The notes below the pieces were generated by a model. It ran no database searches and was not told where the DNA came from. It was given only the letters and a program-made list of their open reading frames with translations. Made by a program: the position numbers and the translations under genes. Shown here piece by piece: positions 8,240 to 17,158 of a stretch of 64,000 nt of DNA. Source of the DNA: JBFHQE01 sp041592335 (GTDB lineage: Bacteria; Pseudomonadota; Gammaproteobacteria; Thiohalobacterales; Thiohalobacteraceae). Within the stretch, counting starts at the first letter, position 1; each line of letters begins with the position of its first letter. The stretch lies in contig JBFHQE010000001.1 of the NCBI GenBank assembly GCA_041592335.1, forward strand, positions 310,001 through 374,000, given 5' to 3'.

Positions 8240-9100
8240 ATGACTGAAGCACACGGTGGGTATTACGTCCCTCATGGCAGTCACTGGCCAATGGTGGGTT
8301 CGATAGGTTTGATCACCATGCTGGGCGGTTTTGCGATGCACCTCAATGGTTCCGCAACCGGTTTCAATGTGATGCTGGCAGGCACCGCGATCATTGTGTT
8401 CATGATGTTCGGCTGGTTTGGGGCGGTCATCCGGGAAAGCGAAAACCATTATTACAACAGCCAGGTGGACAAGTCGTTCCGCTGGGGCATGGGCTGGTTC
8501 ATCTTTTCGGAAGTCATGTTCTTTGCCGCCTTCTTCGGTGCCCTGTTTTATGCGCGGCAACTATCAGTGCCCTGGCTGGCCGGTGGCGATCCGGGTACCA
8601 ATGAATTGCTCTGGCAGGGTTACGAAGGCGCCTGGCCGACCAATGGTCCGGCAAATATTGGCGGTGAATTCAGTCTGCTTGATCCCTGGAAAATCCCGGC
8701 ACTCAATACATTGTTACTGCTGACTTCCGGTGTCACGGTGACCTTTGCGCACTGGGCGCTGAAAAAGGGTAATCGCGGTGCGCTGGTGTTGTGGATGTGG
8801 GCAACCGTGGCCCTGGGTGCGACCTTCCTTGGCTTCCAGATCTATGAATATGGCGAGGCCTATGGCCATCACAACCTGACGCTCGAATCCGGCATTTACG
8901 GTTCGACCTTCTTTATGCTGACCGGTTTCCATGGTTTCCATGTGACCGTGGGTACCATCATGCTGATCGTGATCACGCTGCGATGCATGAAGGGGCATTT
9001 TACGGCCGATAACCATTTCGCCTTTGAGGGCGTGGCCTGGTACTGGCACTTTGTGGACGTGGTCTGGCTGGGCCTGTTTGTGTTCGTGTACCTGCTCTAG
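8240..9100 (+). CDS. coxC: Cytochrome c oxidase subunit III
   Basis: Subunit III (286 residues, seven predicted helices) supports the proton uptake and stability of subunit I. It starts MTEAHGGYYVP after AAGAGGATTGAGG, and carries conserved family stretches such as WFGAVIRESE, SEVMFFAAFFGALF, LTGFHGFHVTVG and AWYWHFVDVVW at the C-terminus. It is the last structural gene of this oxidase, 39 bases after ctaG. Confidence 0.96.
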   Translation: MTEAHGGYYVPHGSHWPMVGSIGLITMLGGFAMHLNGSATGFNVMLAGTAIIVFMMFGWFGAVIRESENHYYNSQVDKSFRWGMGWFIFSEVMFFAAFFGALFYARQLSVPWLAGGDPGTNELLWQGYEGAWPTNGPANIGGEFSLLDPWKIPALNTLLLLTSGVTVTFAHWALKKGNRGALVLWMWATVALGATFLGFQIYEYGEAYGHHNLTLESGIYGSTFFMLTGFHGFHVTVGTIMLIVITLRCMKGHFTADNHFAFEGVAWYWHFVDVVWLGLFVFVYLL

Positions 9101-9112
9101 GGCAGGTGCCGC

Positions 9113-9322
9113 TTATGGGCGGATACCGTGGGGTTCGATGATGCCGGTGAAGATACCGAGCATGAGTAGCGCGAACAGCGAAACGGACAGCACGATACGA
9201 AATGTCAACGCCTTGACCGTCCGCTCGGACTGGCCATTGTCCTTGACCAGGAAGATGAGACCGCTGGCGAGGCTGCCAATAATGGCGAGCAGTACCAGTA
9301 CGATGAAAGTTTTGATGAGCAT
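9113..9322 (-). CDS. DUF2909 twin-transmembrane protein
   Basis: A 69-residue protein consisting mostly of two membrane helices (about residues 4-26 and 42-63) joined by a polar loop with KDNGQSER. This architecture and its place among cox assembly genes fit the small twin-transmembrane DUF2909 family. It lies on the opposite strand between coxC and surf1, ending 12 bases after coxC and starting 72 bases from the surf1 start, so those 72 bases must hold two divergent promoters or surf1 depends on read-through. Function unknown. Confidence 0.75.
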   Translation of the reverse strand: MLIKTFIVLVLLAIIGSLASGLIFLVKDNGQSERTVKALTFRIVLSVSLFALLMLGIFTGIIEPHGIRP

Positions 9323-9394
9323 GGCGTTAACCGGTTGACGATGTCACGCAAGGGTATCACAGACTGATGACGCGACCCAGAAACGAGGCAGCGG

Positions 9395-10141
9395 GTGCGG
9401 CTGGGTAGATATGAATGGAATCCCGGCCTGCTACCCACCCTGCTGGCGCTGGCGGTACTGACACTCCTGCTGGGCCTGGGTTTCTGGCAGCTGGACCGGG
9501 CCGAACAGAAACGGGTGTTGCAGGCGAGTTTCGAACGGGGTGAAGCGGCGGGCTCGGTTGAACTGCAGGCCGAGATGGCCGGCCAGATATCGGCGCGTTA
9601 CCGCCAGGTCTGGGCGCAGGGCCATTACGACGCGGCGCACCAGTATCTGCTGGATAACAAGGTGCATGCGGGTCGCGTGGGCTACCAGGTGTTAACGCCC
9701 CTGCGACTGGATAACACGGATGCGGTGGTGCTGGTTAACCGGGGTTGGGTGCCGCAGGGTGCGACCCGGGCCGATCTGCCCGAGATACCGGCACCCGGGG
9801 AAGCGGTCATTATTCAGGGCAAACTGGATTTTCCACCGGACAGGGTATTTGCGCTGGGTGAAGGCGAGGCCCGGCATGCGGGTTGGCCAAAAGTGATTCA
9901 GTGGGTCGAGGTCGAACTACTTCGGGAACAACTGGATGCCAATCTGTTGCCCATGCTGGTGCTACTGGATGCGCAGCAGCCAGACGGATTTGTCAGGGAA
10001 TGGACGCCGGTGCGGGAGTTTGGGCCGGAACGTCACACCGGCTACGCGGTGACCTGGTTTTCCTGCGCGGTCGTGCTGGTGATCCTGTTTTTCTGGGCCA
10101 CCCTGCAAAGACCGGATTCAAACAATAAGGAGCAAGCGTGA
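9395..10141 (+). CDS. SURF1-family oxidase assembly protein
   Basis: SURF1 proteins help insert heme a into subunit I. The 248 residues have an N-terminal helix (about 15-30) followed by the family stretch LGFWQLDRAEQK, a soluble middle with VLVNRGWVPQG, and a C-terminal helix (about 216-236, YAVTWFSCAVVLVILFF). The start used is the GTG at 9395. The end overlaps the next gene by 4 bases. Confidence 0.9.
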   Translation: MRLGRYEWNPGLLPTLLALAVLTLLLGLGFWQLDRAEQKRVLQASFERGEAAGSVELQAEMAGQISARYRQVWAQGHYDAAHQYLLDNKVHAGRVGYQVLTPLRLDNTDAVVLVNRGWVPQGATRADLPEIPAPGEAVIIQGKLDFPPDRVFALGEGEARHAGWPKVIQWVEVELLREQLDANLLPMLVLLDAQQPDGFVREWTPVREFGPERHTGYAVTWFSCAVVLVILFFWATLQRPDSNNKEQA

Positions 10142-10743
10142 GTTACGGAATCGAAACATTGAATCAATCCCAGCGGCAATCGCCGACGCGTTCACGCATG
10201 ACGTTGGTGCTGATCTTTGCGCTGTTCTTTCTACCGTTCGTGCTGGCCTGGGTGATGAATTTCTTCGGTGACTGGGTGCCCGAGAGCACGACCAATCACG
10301 GTGCCTTGATTGATCCGGTGCAGCCACTTGCCGTGACGCAACTGACCGGGCTCGATGGCCAGGCAATTGCGGCGGAAGTAACCGAAGGCAAGTGGGCACT
10401 GGTGTATTTTCACCAGGGCGTCTGTGGCGAGGATTGTCACAATGCCATGTATGTCATGCGTCAGGTGCGTCTGGCCCAGGGCAAGAATATCGATCGGGTT
10501 GCCCGTATAACCGTTATTAATGGCGAAACTCAATGGGCCGAAGATGCGCTGGCTCATTACCCGGGTATGTTGTTTACCGTGCCGGGGCGTGGCATGGATG
10601 CGAAGACAACTTTTGCAGTACCCAATCAGATTTACCTGCTGGACCCGCTGGGTAACCTGATGATGCATTATCCGCTGACCGTGGAACCACGCGGCATGAT
10701 CAAGGATCTTGAGCGCTTGTTGCGTATTTCCTATGTGGGGTAA
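10138..10743 (+). CDS. SCO-like thioredoxin-fold membrane protein of the cox cluster
   Basis: A 201-residue protein with one N-terminal helix (about residues 21-41) and a periplasmic domain resembling the thioredoxin fold. The stretch YFHQGVCGEDCHNAM holds a CxxxC pair in the position of the copper-binding cysteines of SCO proteins, and NQIYLLDPLGNLMMHYP resembles the late strand region. Such proteins usually sit between surf1 and ctaA/ctaB. A role in copper delivery or thiol reduction at CuA is inferred. It starts at GTG 10138, overlapping surf1 by 4 bases. Confidence 0.75.
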   Translation: MSYGIETLNQSQRQSPTRSRMTLVLIFALFFLPFVLAWVMNFFGDWVPESTTNHGALIDPVQPLAVTQLTGLDGQAIAAEVTEGKWALVYFHQGVCGEDCHNAMYVMRQVRLAQGKNIDRVARITVINGETQWAEDALAHYPGMLFTVPGRGMDAKTTFAVPNQIYLLDPLGNLMMHYPLTVEPRGMIKDLERLLRISYVG

Positions 10744-10781
10744 GCGGAGCTAACGAATTACAACGATGATCGGTGGAGACT

Positions 10782-11705
10782 ATGGCGAATATTGGTGCGA
10801 TAACGTTACGACAGATTGAGCGCTTTGCCTGGCGCGATTACCTTGGCCTGTGCAAGTTGAAGGTGGTGGCGCTGATTGTCTTTACTGCCGTGGTCGGCAT
10901 GATGTTGTCGGTGCAGGGTATGGTGCCCTGGCAGCCGTTGATTTTTGGAACCCTGGGTATCGGTCTGGCCGCGGCGTCCGGCGCGGCGATTAATCATGTG
11001 GTCGATCAGCGTATCGATAAACTGATGGCGCGCACCCGCACCCGGCCGCTGGCGACCGGTCAGCTGGACGATAAGTCCGCGTTGATCTTTGCCATCGCGA
11101 TCGGCCTGATCGGTATTGGCCTGCTGGTTGCGTTTGTGAATGTATTGACCGCCTGGCTCACTTTCATTTCCCTGATCGGTTACGCCGTGATCTACACCAT
11201 GTTTTTGAAACGCAGCACGCCGCAGAACATCGTACTGGGTGGTGCAGCCGGTGCGACGCCGCCGTTACTGGGCTGGGCGGCGGTTACCGGTGAAGTCAAT
11301 ACCGAAGCCCTGTTACTGTTCCTGATTATTTTTGTCTGGACGCCACCGCATTTCTGGGCGCTGGCAATACGCCGTCGCGAGGAATATGCCAAGGTGAATG
11401 TGCCAATGCTGCCGGTGACGCATGGCGTGAAATTCACCAAGCATCATATTCTGCTGTATACCCTGCTGCTGTTCGCTGTCACGCTGATGCCGTTCGCCAT
11501 CAAGATGAGCGGCACAATTTATCTGGCTGGTGCGCTGGCGCTGGGGATTGGTTTTCTGTATTACGCCATCAAGCTTTGCTGCACGGACAGCGACCACCTG
11601 GCGATGAAGACTTTCGGTTATTCCATCTTTTATCTGAGCGCTTTGTTTGGGTTTTTCCTGCTGGATCATTACGCGCGGATCGTAATTCGGGCGTTTTTTA
11701 TATAA
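10782..11705 (+). CDS. cyoE: Protoheme IX farnesyltransferase (heme O synthase)
   Basis: Also called ctaB. It attaches farnesyl to heme B to give heme O, which CtaA then turns into heme A for the aa3 oxidase. The 307-residue UbiA-type membrane protein has the prenyl-diphosphate motifs NHVVDQRIDKLMARTRTRP (first Asp-rich region, about residues 70-88) and YTMFLKR with FVWTPPHFWALA. The ATG at 10782 is preferred over a GTG nine bases upstream because GGTGGAG precedes it. ctaA is not adjacent, unlike in many relatives. Confidence 0.93.
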   Translation: MANIGAITLRQIERFAWRDYLGLCKLKVVALIVFTAVVGMMLSVQGMVPWQPLIFGTLGIGLAAASGAAINHVVDQRIDKLMARTRTRPLATGQLDDKSALIFAIAIGLIGIGLLVAFVNVLTAWLTFISLIGYAVIYTMFLKRSTPQNIVLGGAAGATPPLLGWAAVTGEVNTEALLLFLIIFVWTPPHFWALAIRRREEYAKVNVPMLPVTHGVKFTKHHILLYTLLLFAVTLMPFAIKMSGTIYLAGALALGIGFLYYAIKLCCTDSDHLAMKTFGYSIFYLSALFGFFLLDHYARIVIRAFFI

Positions 11706-11728
11706 GGAATACTTTGGGGGAAGTGTTT

Positions 11729-11755
11729 AAGGCGGGCTGTATGCCCGCCTTTTTC
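11729..11755 (+). terminator. Rho-independent terminator of the cox cluster
   Basis: GGCGGGC and GCCCGCC form a perfect stem around TGTAT, extended by A-T pairs and followed by TTTTTCTTT. It lies about 25 bases after cyoE. Confidence 0.9.
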
Positions 11756-11833
11756 TTTGCGTGGACAGATACCGAAGCTGGTGCTGGCGGGGCTGGTTTA
11801 TAATCGGGTGTTGTGTGACTCAGGGAGGATGTC

Positions 11834-12871
11834 ATGAAAAAGAAAATCGTTATTTGCGCGGACGGCACCTGGAACAGGCCGGAAGAAGATTTAAACAAGG
11901 ATTTTCCCACCAATGTATTGAAGCTGGCCCGGGCGATTAACCCTTTTGGTGCTAATGGCGATACCCAGCAGGTTTTTTACGACTGGGGAGTGGGTTCTTA
12001 TTACGATCCTGTTATCGGTGGCGCGACCGGGAAGGGCCTGCACAAGAACATCATGGATGACTATCGTTATATCGTGCAGAACTATTCGCCGGGCGATGAA
12101 ATTTTTCTGTTCGGGTTCAGTCGTGGCGCCTATACCGTGCGCTGTCTGTGCGGGCTAATCAATAACTGCGGCATATTGAAAAGGCCGGATGCGGCGCTGA
12201 TTCAGAGTGCCTTCGATCTTTACAAGAAAAGCAGTAAGCGGTTTGCCCCCAAAGGCGAAAAGTCCGTTGAGTTTCGTGAGCAGTATTCGCATCCTTCCCG
12301 GGAAGTACAGTTCGTGGGTGTGTGGGATACGGTGGGTGCTATGGGTATTCCGATCTCGTTTCTCGGGATGTTTGATGACAAGGATGAATTTTACGATACC
12401 AAGATCGGTCGAAATGTCAGGTTTGCGCGTCATGCGATGGCGATCGATGAACATCGCAGTGATTTTGTGCCAACGGTGTGGGAGCTGCGCGAGAACATGG
12501 ATATGCAGCAGGTCTGGTTCGCCGGGGCGCACAGTAACGTCGGCGGCAGTTACAAGCCGGACCCGGATGGGACGCTGTTATCAGACATCCCGTTTAAATG
12601 GATGGTGAGTGAGGCGCGCAAAGCGGGGCTTGCGATTGAAGATCATCTGGATGGCCAGATTCATCCGAATACGATGGCGAAGTTGCATAACTCGCGGCGC
12701 AGTTTTTATCGCGTGAAGAAAAAATATTATCGTCCCATCGGTCATGGCAAGGGCGAGGTGTTGATCCATCGGTCGGTGAAAGAGCGTTGGGATAATGATG
12801 GGGATTACCGGCCAGAGAATCTGGTGGAATATATAAATAAGAATGGATGGCCGAGTACGCTGGTGGATTGA
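11834..12871 (+). CDS. DUF2235 alpha/beta hydrolase
   Basis: A 345-residue soluble protein starting KKKIVICADGTWN, the standard opening of DUF2235 proteins, with the nucleophile elbow GFSRGAY (S97) and the conserved FVGVWDTVGA and WFAGAHSNVGGSY motifs. DUF2235 domains are also found in type VI phospholipase effectors, but here no VgrG, immunity or T6SS gene is adjacent, so it is better seen as a stand-alone hydrolase of unknown substrate. The ATG follows CAGGGAGGA. It stands alone between the cox terminator and the AT-rich stretch. Confidence 0.85.
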   Translation: MKKKIVICADGTWNRPEEDLNKDFPTNVLKLARAINPFGANGDTQQVFYDWGVGSYYDPVIGGATGKGLHKNIMDDYRYIVQNYSPGDEIFLFGFSRGAYTVRCLCGLINNCGILKRPDAALIQSAFDLYKKSSKRFAPKGEKSVEFREQYSHPSREVQFVGVWDTVGAMGIPISFLGMFDDKDEFYDTKIGRNVRFARHAMAIDEHRSDFVPTVWELRENMDMQQVWFAGAHSNVGGSYKPDPDGTLLSDIPFKWMVSEARKAGLAIEDHLDGQIHPNTMAKLHNSRRSFYRVKKKYYRPIGHGKGEVLIHRSVKERWDNDGDYRPENLVEYINKNGWPSTLVD

Positions 12872-13246
12872 TGTGCTGGAAAGAAAAAATGCCACCGAGA
12901 ACGGTGGCATAAAAAAGTCTAAGCCTTGGAGGAGGAATAAGGTTATAGACGGGATTATCCTAACTCATACATCAGAAAATACTAATACTCTTTTGGAGCA
13001 TCTTTCTGTAGGAAAATGCTTACAAGCTGATTGACGACGTGAATTGGGCGGCTATCGGCACATAGCGGAAGTCTGGAGCACCCCTTTAATAGAGGATGCC
13101 TTGACCAGAATAATAAGGCACACATAATGAAGTGCTGAGCGATTATATAGATAAGGCGACGAAGCAATCTCTTTGAGGCGAAAGTCGGAATTCAAGGGGG
13201 TTAGTATTTAAACAAGTTTAACACAATGTCTTTTGGGGTGGAGCAA
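12872..13246. other. Gene-free stretch before the orphan lipoprotein
   Basis: No coding frame with family features was seen. It holds the inverted repeat at 12889-12910, a degenerate GGCACATAGCGGAAG element near 13058 that resembles others at 15.6-17.1 kb, and AT-rich sequence before the ribosome-binding site (GGGGTGGAG) of the next gene. Confidence 0.6.
12889..12910 (-). terminator. Hairpin with minus-strand T tract
   Basis: ATGCCACCG and CGGTGGCAT pair around AGAA. On the + strand it is flanked by A runs, so the U tract that a terminator needs appears only in minus-strand transcripts; it would stop antisense transcription into the DUF2235 gene. Confidence 0.55.
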
Positions 13247-14341
13247 ATGCATAAAATTCTGGTTAGTCTGTTCATAGTAACAATAATGCAATTAAATGGG
13301 TGTTCAAAAGAAGGGAATTCCTCAGGATCATCTGTTAATACAAAAAATGCTGATCAGGCATTAAATAGCGCGGGCAACAAATCCAGTCCCGATACCAAGG
13401 AATGGCTAGAGATCATTGAAAAGCATTCCCTTGCATCCTTCACCAAGAATGAAAGCGCTTGCGTACGCTTGAAGACAAGTAAGAATGATAATAATATTCA
13501 TATCTCGGCCCCAAATGATGGGACAACATTTCTCGATTATCGCTTCTTAGTACCGCTGAATACATCAACCCCCGTAAAAGAAAAACTCGCCTTTTTTAGC
13601 AAAGCAGGTTTTCTTTCTGCCCAGACTGACTTCGATGACGAACCACCCACAGTTACTTATTCAATTACTGAATATGGCTGGATAAATACAAGCCAAACCA
13701 GTGGCTTTTCAAGTTCGCTTTGCTTTGATAGTGGCTACCTGGGAGTATTGAATATTCTCGATTATCAAATGCTAGATGACCAGGGGGCGGGGCTGACACC
13801 ATATGACGTCACATATGAAATCGCAACGATCTATAAAGACTGGTTAACAGAAGAGGTTAAAACCAGTTTTAATATAAAAACACGGCTTCCCAAGAAGTCC
13901 AAAATATTACTTATTCAGGGGCCAGCTGGTTATTATGCTTACAATCCTCTTTCTCAATACCTTAGTGAGCGTGGTATATCTGCCACTTCATTGCCGAGAC
14001 ATGAGTTAATACTATCCAAAGCTAAAACCCCAGAGGTACTAAATACGCTATGTAAAGACCTGAATATTCTTAAATTCATTTATGAAGACGATGATAAATG
14101 CTCTGAGGATCAACTCAAATGGCTCCGCGATAGCCTGACATTATTACGAGTAGAACCAGTCAATAATGGTAAATGGTATGAACTTAAATTCAAGTTTATG
14201 TTCGACAATAATGAGCGTTACGCATTATCTGAATTTTTGCAGCATAAAGATGATTATGTCGTGAGGCCACACTTTCAGATAATTCCTTCGTCAACAAAAA
14301 AAGACAGCGCCCACTGGGATAGGAATATTGAGAAACGATAA
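13247..14341 (+). CDS. Orphan lipoprotein
   Basis: A 364-residue protein with a lipoprotein signal: MHKILVSLFIVTIMQ followed by the lipobox LNGC near residue 18, then a Ser/Asn-rich linker. The rest is soluble and shows no domain I recognise; cysteines are few. The ATG at 13247 follows GGGGTGGAG and is preferred over an in-frame ATG 21 bases upstream, which would place charged residues before the signal. The gene is visibly more AT-rich than the cox and cco genes, with many AAT, ATA and AAA codons, suggesting recent acquisition. Probably anchored in the outer membrane; function unknown. Confidence 0.7.
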   Translation: MHKILVSLFIVTIMQLNGCSKEGNSSGSSVNTKNADQALNSAGNKSSPDTKEWLEIIEKHSLASFTKNESACVRLKTSKNDNNIHISAPNDGTTFLDYRFLVPLNTSTPVKEKLAFFSKAGFLSAQTDFDDEPPTVTYSITEYGWINTSQTSGFSSSLCFDSGYLGVLNILDYQMLDDQGAGLTPYDVTYEIATIYKDWLTEEVKTSFNIKTRLPKKSKILLIQGPAGYYAYNPLSQYLSERGISATSLPRHELILSKAKTPEVLNTLCKDLNILKFIYEDDDKCSEDQLKWLRDSLTLLRVEPVNNGKWYELKFKFMFDNNERYALSEFLQHKDDYVVRPHFQIIPSSTKKDSAHWDRNIEKR

Positions 14342-14484
14342 AGAGTTCTTTGTGCCAGCGAATAACTGTTCTGCGTGGAAACATAACAAGGGCACACATA
14401 GCCTGGGCTAGAAACTTAAATAAGCTAAAAACAGTATCTAAGCGTCAGGTTTAGTCTAAGTAACGATATTGGGCAATATTAAAG

Positions 14485-15615
14485 ATGAGAATTAATAATT
14501 TCATATTGATGATAATGCTGAGTTGCGCAGCAACTAATGGTTACGCTAGCTATGACATTTTTGATAACCCATCATCATCCACGCTTTTCCCCGAATGTGA
14601 TAAATCGAATCTAAAGCCAGGCACTTCTCGTAGTAGCTTGTGCGATGTCTGGGATGAACACATTTCAATGTTAGAAGAAAAGCTGGAATCAGAATGTAAG
14701 CTGGCTGGCGAAAAGATTTATAGAATAGTTTCTAATGTGGATGGGGTGTATTTGCATACTGACCCAAACTGGAAAAACACGAGTTATTCACCAAGAAATA
14801 TACTGCACGAGTATAGTTACGATACTAGCCGCACAAGAATAGAGTTTATTGATCCGACACGATCACGATTTTATCGTGAAATTGAATACCTCTCCAGGAG
14901 AGACAATAAAATAGAAAAGATTTTTATCACTAAAATCGAGTACCTGGGAAACCCTGAATACAGGCCAAAACCATTCAATCTCCGGGTCCATACTGACAAA
15001 ACATATTCAGACAAGCCTACGCAACGGTACCAGCTAGATTTTAGTAATCTGACTGATATCGTCGAGCAAAAGATGGGCTTTCACGGCGACTTAACAAGAA
15101 TCATTGACAGGAAAACAAACGAAATACTCGCTGAGCGAAAGGTATTCTATTACATTGTTGGTGATCGCGTTTACCTGAAAGATGGAACGCGGTTACCAAT
15201 GCCCGGAAAATTAAAAAACCCGGGTATAGTTGCTTGCAAAAACTATAATCCCAATACATTGTATGACGATTACAAATTTCCCAAAAGCGAATACGAATTC
15301 GCCTCTAGAGTGTTAATACCAACGCCATTCGACAAAAAACTCTATCGTAATTTTTTCGAATTCTCACGGGGTGTGGGTGAAATCAAGGATGTCTGCGGCC
15401 ATAAGAGGATGAAAATTAGCCCTGACATTCAAGCAAATGATTTACACCTTGAGAGAAAAGGCGAAGATTTAGTGATATCCGTTAAGAACGGCAACGACAG
15501 ACTTACATGTATAAAATACGATACTTTTAAAGCGGGGTTTGAAATGTTATTTGTTGATGGCACTCGATGGGATAAAGACAGAATAAATTCAATATTAACG
15601 AGATCTGAGCAGTAA
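14485..15615 (+). CDS. Orphan secreted protein
   Basis: A 376-residue protein with a likely signal peptide (MRINNFILMIMLSCAATNGYA, cleavage near residue 21), then a soluble, Tyr/Arg/Lys-rich region with a few cysteines that could form disulfides. I recognise no domain. It follows the orphan lipoprotein by about 140 bases in the same orientation and shares its AT-rich composition, so the two may have come together. A periplasmic or exported role is inferred only from the signal. Confidence 0.65.
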   Translation: MRINNFILMIMLSCAATNGYASYDIFDNPSSSTLFPECDKSNLKPGTSRSSLCDVWDEHISMLEEKLESECKLAGEKIYRIVSNVDGVYLHTDPNWKNTSYSPRNILHEYSYDTSRTRIEFIDPTRSRFYREIEYLSRRDNKIEKIFITKIEYLGNPEYRPKPFNLRVHTDKTYSDKPTQRYQLDFSNLTDIVEQKMGFHGDLTRIIDRKTNEILAERKVFYYIVGDRVYLKDGTRLPMPGKLKNPGIVACKNYNPNTLYDDYKFPKSEYEFASRVLIPTPFDKKLYRNFFEFSRGVGEIKDVCGHKRMKISPDIQANDLHLERKGEDLVISVKNGNDRLTCIKYDTFKAGFEMLFVDGTRWDKDRINSILTRSEQ

Positions 15616-16005
15616 CCGGCTACTATTCCTCGGGCTAATGTGTTTAGTGTCCGCTCCTGGCACATATGCGCCATCACGCCTCAAAATCCGAAAATTTCGA
15701 TATTGAGGCAGCAAGCGGCACAAAGCGGAATTGCCGTGATAATGATCAAATAGCGGTATCTAGCCGCCTCAATTAGTCGTTTGACAGTACCTACCTCTGT
15801 TCTAGTTTCTCATAAGCGGACATCGGACCCAGGATTTTCACCCTGTTACGTTTTTCTAGAAAGGGAAATCCAGTAGGATTTGGCTATCTGATTGATATTG
15901 AAAAGGAAGCAGTGATATAACGAAGTCCTGCTATAAATGTATAACGAGACAGGAGTTTCGTTAATCCAACTGTTAGGTGAAAACCTATAGCCTATAGGAG
16001 GAAGC
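15616..16005. other. Gene-free stretch with repeats before the nitroreductase
   Basis: No convincing coding frame. It contains several degenerate elements built from GTCCGC/GCGGAC and GGCACA (about 15650-15680, 15710-15740, 15811-15830) and, close to the next gene, an imperfect inverted repeat (15918-15963) overlapping one copy of a direct repeat. AGGAGG lies just before the ATG at 16006. Confidence 0.6.
15932..15974 (+). repeat. Direct repeat, copy A (upstream of nitroreductase)
   Basis: Matches copy B at 17000-17041 in 35 of 43 aligned positions, with cores AGACAGG, TCGTTAATC and AACTGTT shared. In copy A, TAACGAAGTCCTG (15918-15930) and CAGGAGTTTCGTTA (15950-15963) can also pair as an imperfect stem. 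Confidence 0.75.
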
Positions 16006-16992
16006 ATGAGTAACTCAAAAACAAGTTCACTCAATGCAGATCGGATGAGATCGTTATTGAGATATGCAGTTCTCGCTCCTTCAAGCCACAATACGCAGCC
16101 ATGGTGGTTCCAGATCACAAACAATAATATATCGCTATACGCTGATAGGGCTCGGGCGCTTCCTGTGAATGATCCACATGACAGAGAGCTAACAATTAGT
16201 TGTGGATGTGCTTTGATGAATTTACGCGTTGCAGCAGCTCATGATGGGCTTGGCATGACCTATGACATTGCACCAGACTCTGATGATGAAGATTTATTAG
16301 CTGTCATTTCTTTTCATGAAGCAGAGACATCATCTCTCGCCGAATATGAACTTTTTCAGTCTATCGAGGGTCGCCGAACCTACCGCAAACGTTTCAAATC
16401 TCTAGAAGTCCCGAATTCCATTCTGGTGATATTATCCGATGTCGCTACTCAGGAATGCGCCTGGCTTCAGGTGATTGAATCTGAGAAAAAGCGTGAAAAT
16501 ATCACCGCACTTGTTTCCGAAGGCGATTCGATTCAATGGGCAAATCCGAGTTGGAGGCGTGAGCTAGCTGCCTGGATGCATCCACGCCGTCGAGGTGATG
16601 GATTAACTGTGCCTGGAATTGTTGCCCCCATTGCACAGGTCATTGTTCGGACATTTGATATGGGGAACGGAGTCGGAGCAAAGGATAAACAGCTTGCCGA
16701 TGAGTCGCCAGTTCTCGCTGTCCTTGGTACTAATGGCGACAGTGTGGCAGATTGGCTAAGCGCCGGTCAGGCGCTTGAGCGGATCTTGCTCAATGCACAT
16801 TTAAATGGCTTGCAGGCTTCATACTTAAATCAACCAATACAAGTGGCGTCACTACGCAGTAAGCTTCAAAACCTATTGAGCGTGGACGGGTTTCCACAAA
16901 TCTTGCTTAGGCTGGGTTACCCAACGGATGTAATAGATGCCGCTCCACGTCGCAGTCTCGACGAGGTGATTGATTGGCAGCGAAAACATTAA
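16006..16992 (+). CDS. Acg-type nitroreductase-family protein
   Basis: A 328-residue flavin-oxidoreductase-like protein. The N-terminal LLRYAVLAPSSHNTQPW, followed by RALPVNDPHDRELTISCGCAL, is typical of the Acg/TM nitroreductase branch, in which some members bind FMN and some appear to sequester it without reductase activity. A ribosome-binding AGGAGGAAGC precedes the ATG. Substrate cannot be told. The gene is bordered on both sides by related repeats (15932-15974 and 17000-17041) and stands alone, which suggests movement as a unit. Confidence 0.85.
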   Translation: MSNSKTSSLNADRMRSLLRYAVLAPSSHNTQPWWFQITNNNISLYADRARALPVNDPHDRELTISCGCALMNLRVAAAHDGLGMTYDIAPDSDDEDLLAVISFHEAETSSLAEYELFQSIEGRRTYRKRFKSLEVPNSILVILSDVATQECAWLQVIESEKKRENITALVSEGDSIQWANPSWRRELAAWMHPRRRGDGLTVPGIVAPIAQVIVRTFDMGNGVGAKDKQLADESPVLAVLGTNGDSVADWLSAGQALERILLNAHLNGLQASYLNQPIQVASLRSKLQNLLSVDGFPQILLRLGYPTDVIDAAPRRSLDEVIDWQRKH

Positions 16993-16999
16993 TTCACCT

Positions 17000-17041
17000 T
17001 ATAGTGTATGACAAGACAGGTATCTCGTTAATCAAACTGTT
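17000..17041 (+). repeat. Direct repeat, copy B (downstream of nitroreductase)
   Basis: Second copy of the 43-base repeat described at 15932; it starts 8 bases after the nitroreductase stop and is followed by a CGTCCGCTTTCGGG element. The inverted-repeat partner seen in copy A is only weakly preserved. Confidence 0.72.
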
Positions 17042-17158
17042 CACGTCCGCTTTCGGGAATTTAGTATTTAATTGATTCAGTAGCTATCTAACCTAAATAT
17101 TGAGTCGAATTTCTTCCGCTTCTGGCACATTGCTGCCCTTTAACCTGAATAATCGCAA

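Noticed and set aside
11834..12871. Type VI secretion effector identity for the DUF2235 protein
   Set aside because: No VgrG, PAAR, immunity or other T6SS gene is adjacent, and the protein is short and single-domain.
12889..12910. Terminator of the DUF2235 gene on the + strand
   Set aside because: The hairpin is followed by A residues on the + strand; the T tract exists only for minus-strand transcripts.
15918..17041. Calling a true integron attC array
   Set aside because: The sites do not satisfy the RYYYAAC/GTTRRRY core pairs, only two copies exist and no integrase gene is visible; kept only as a hypothesis.
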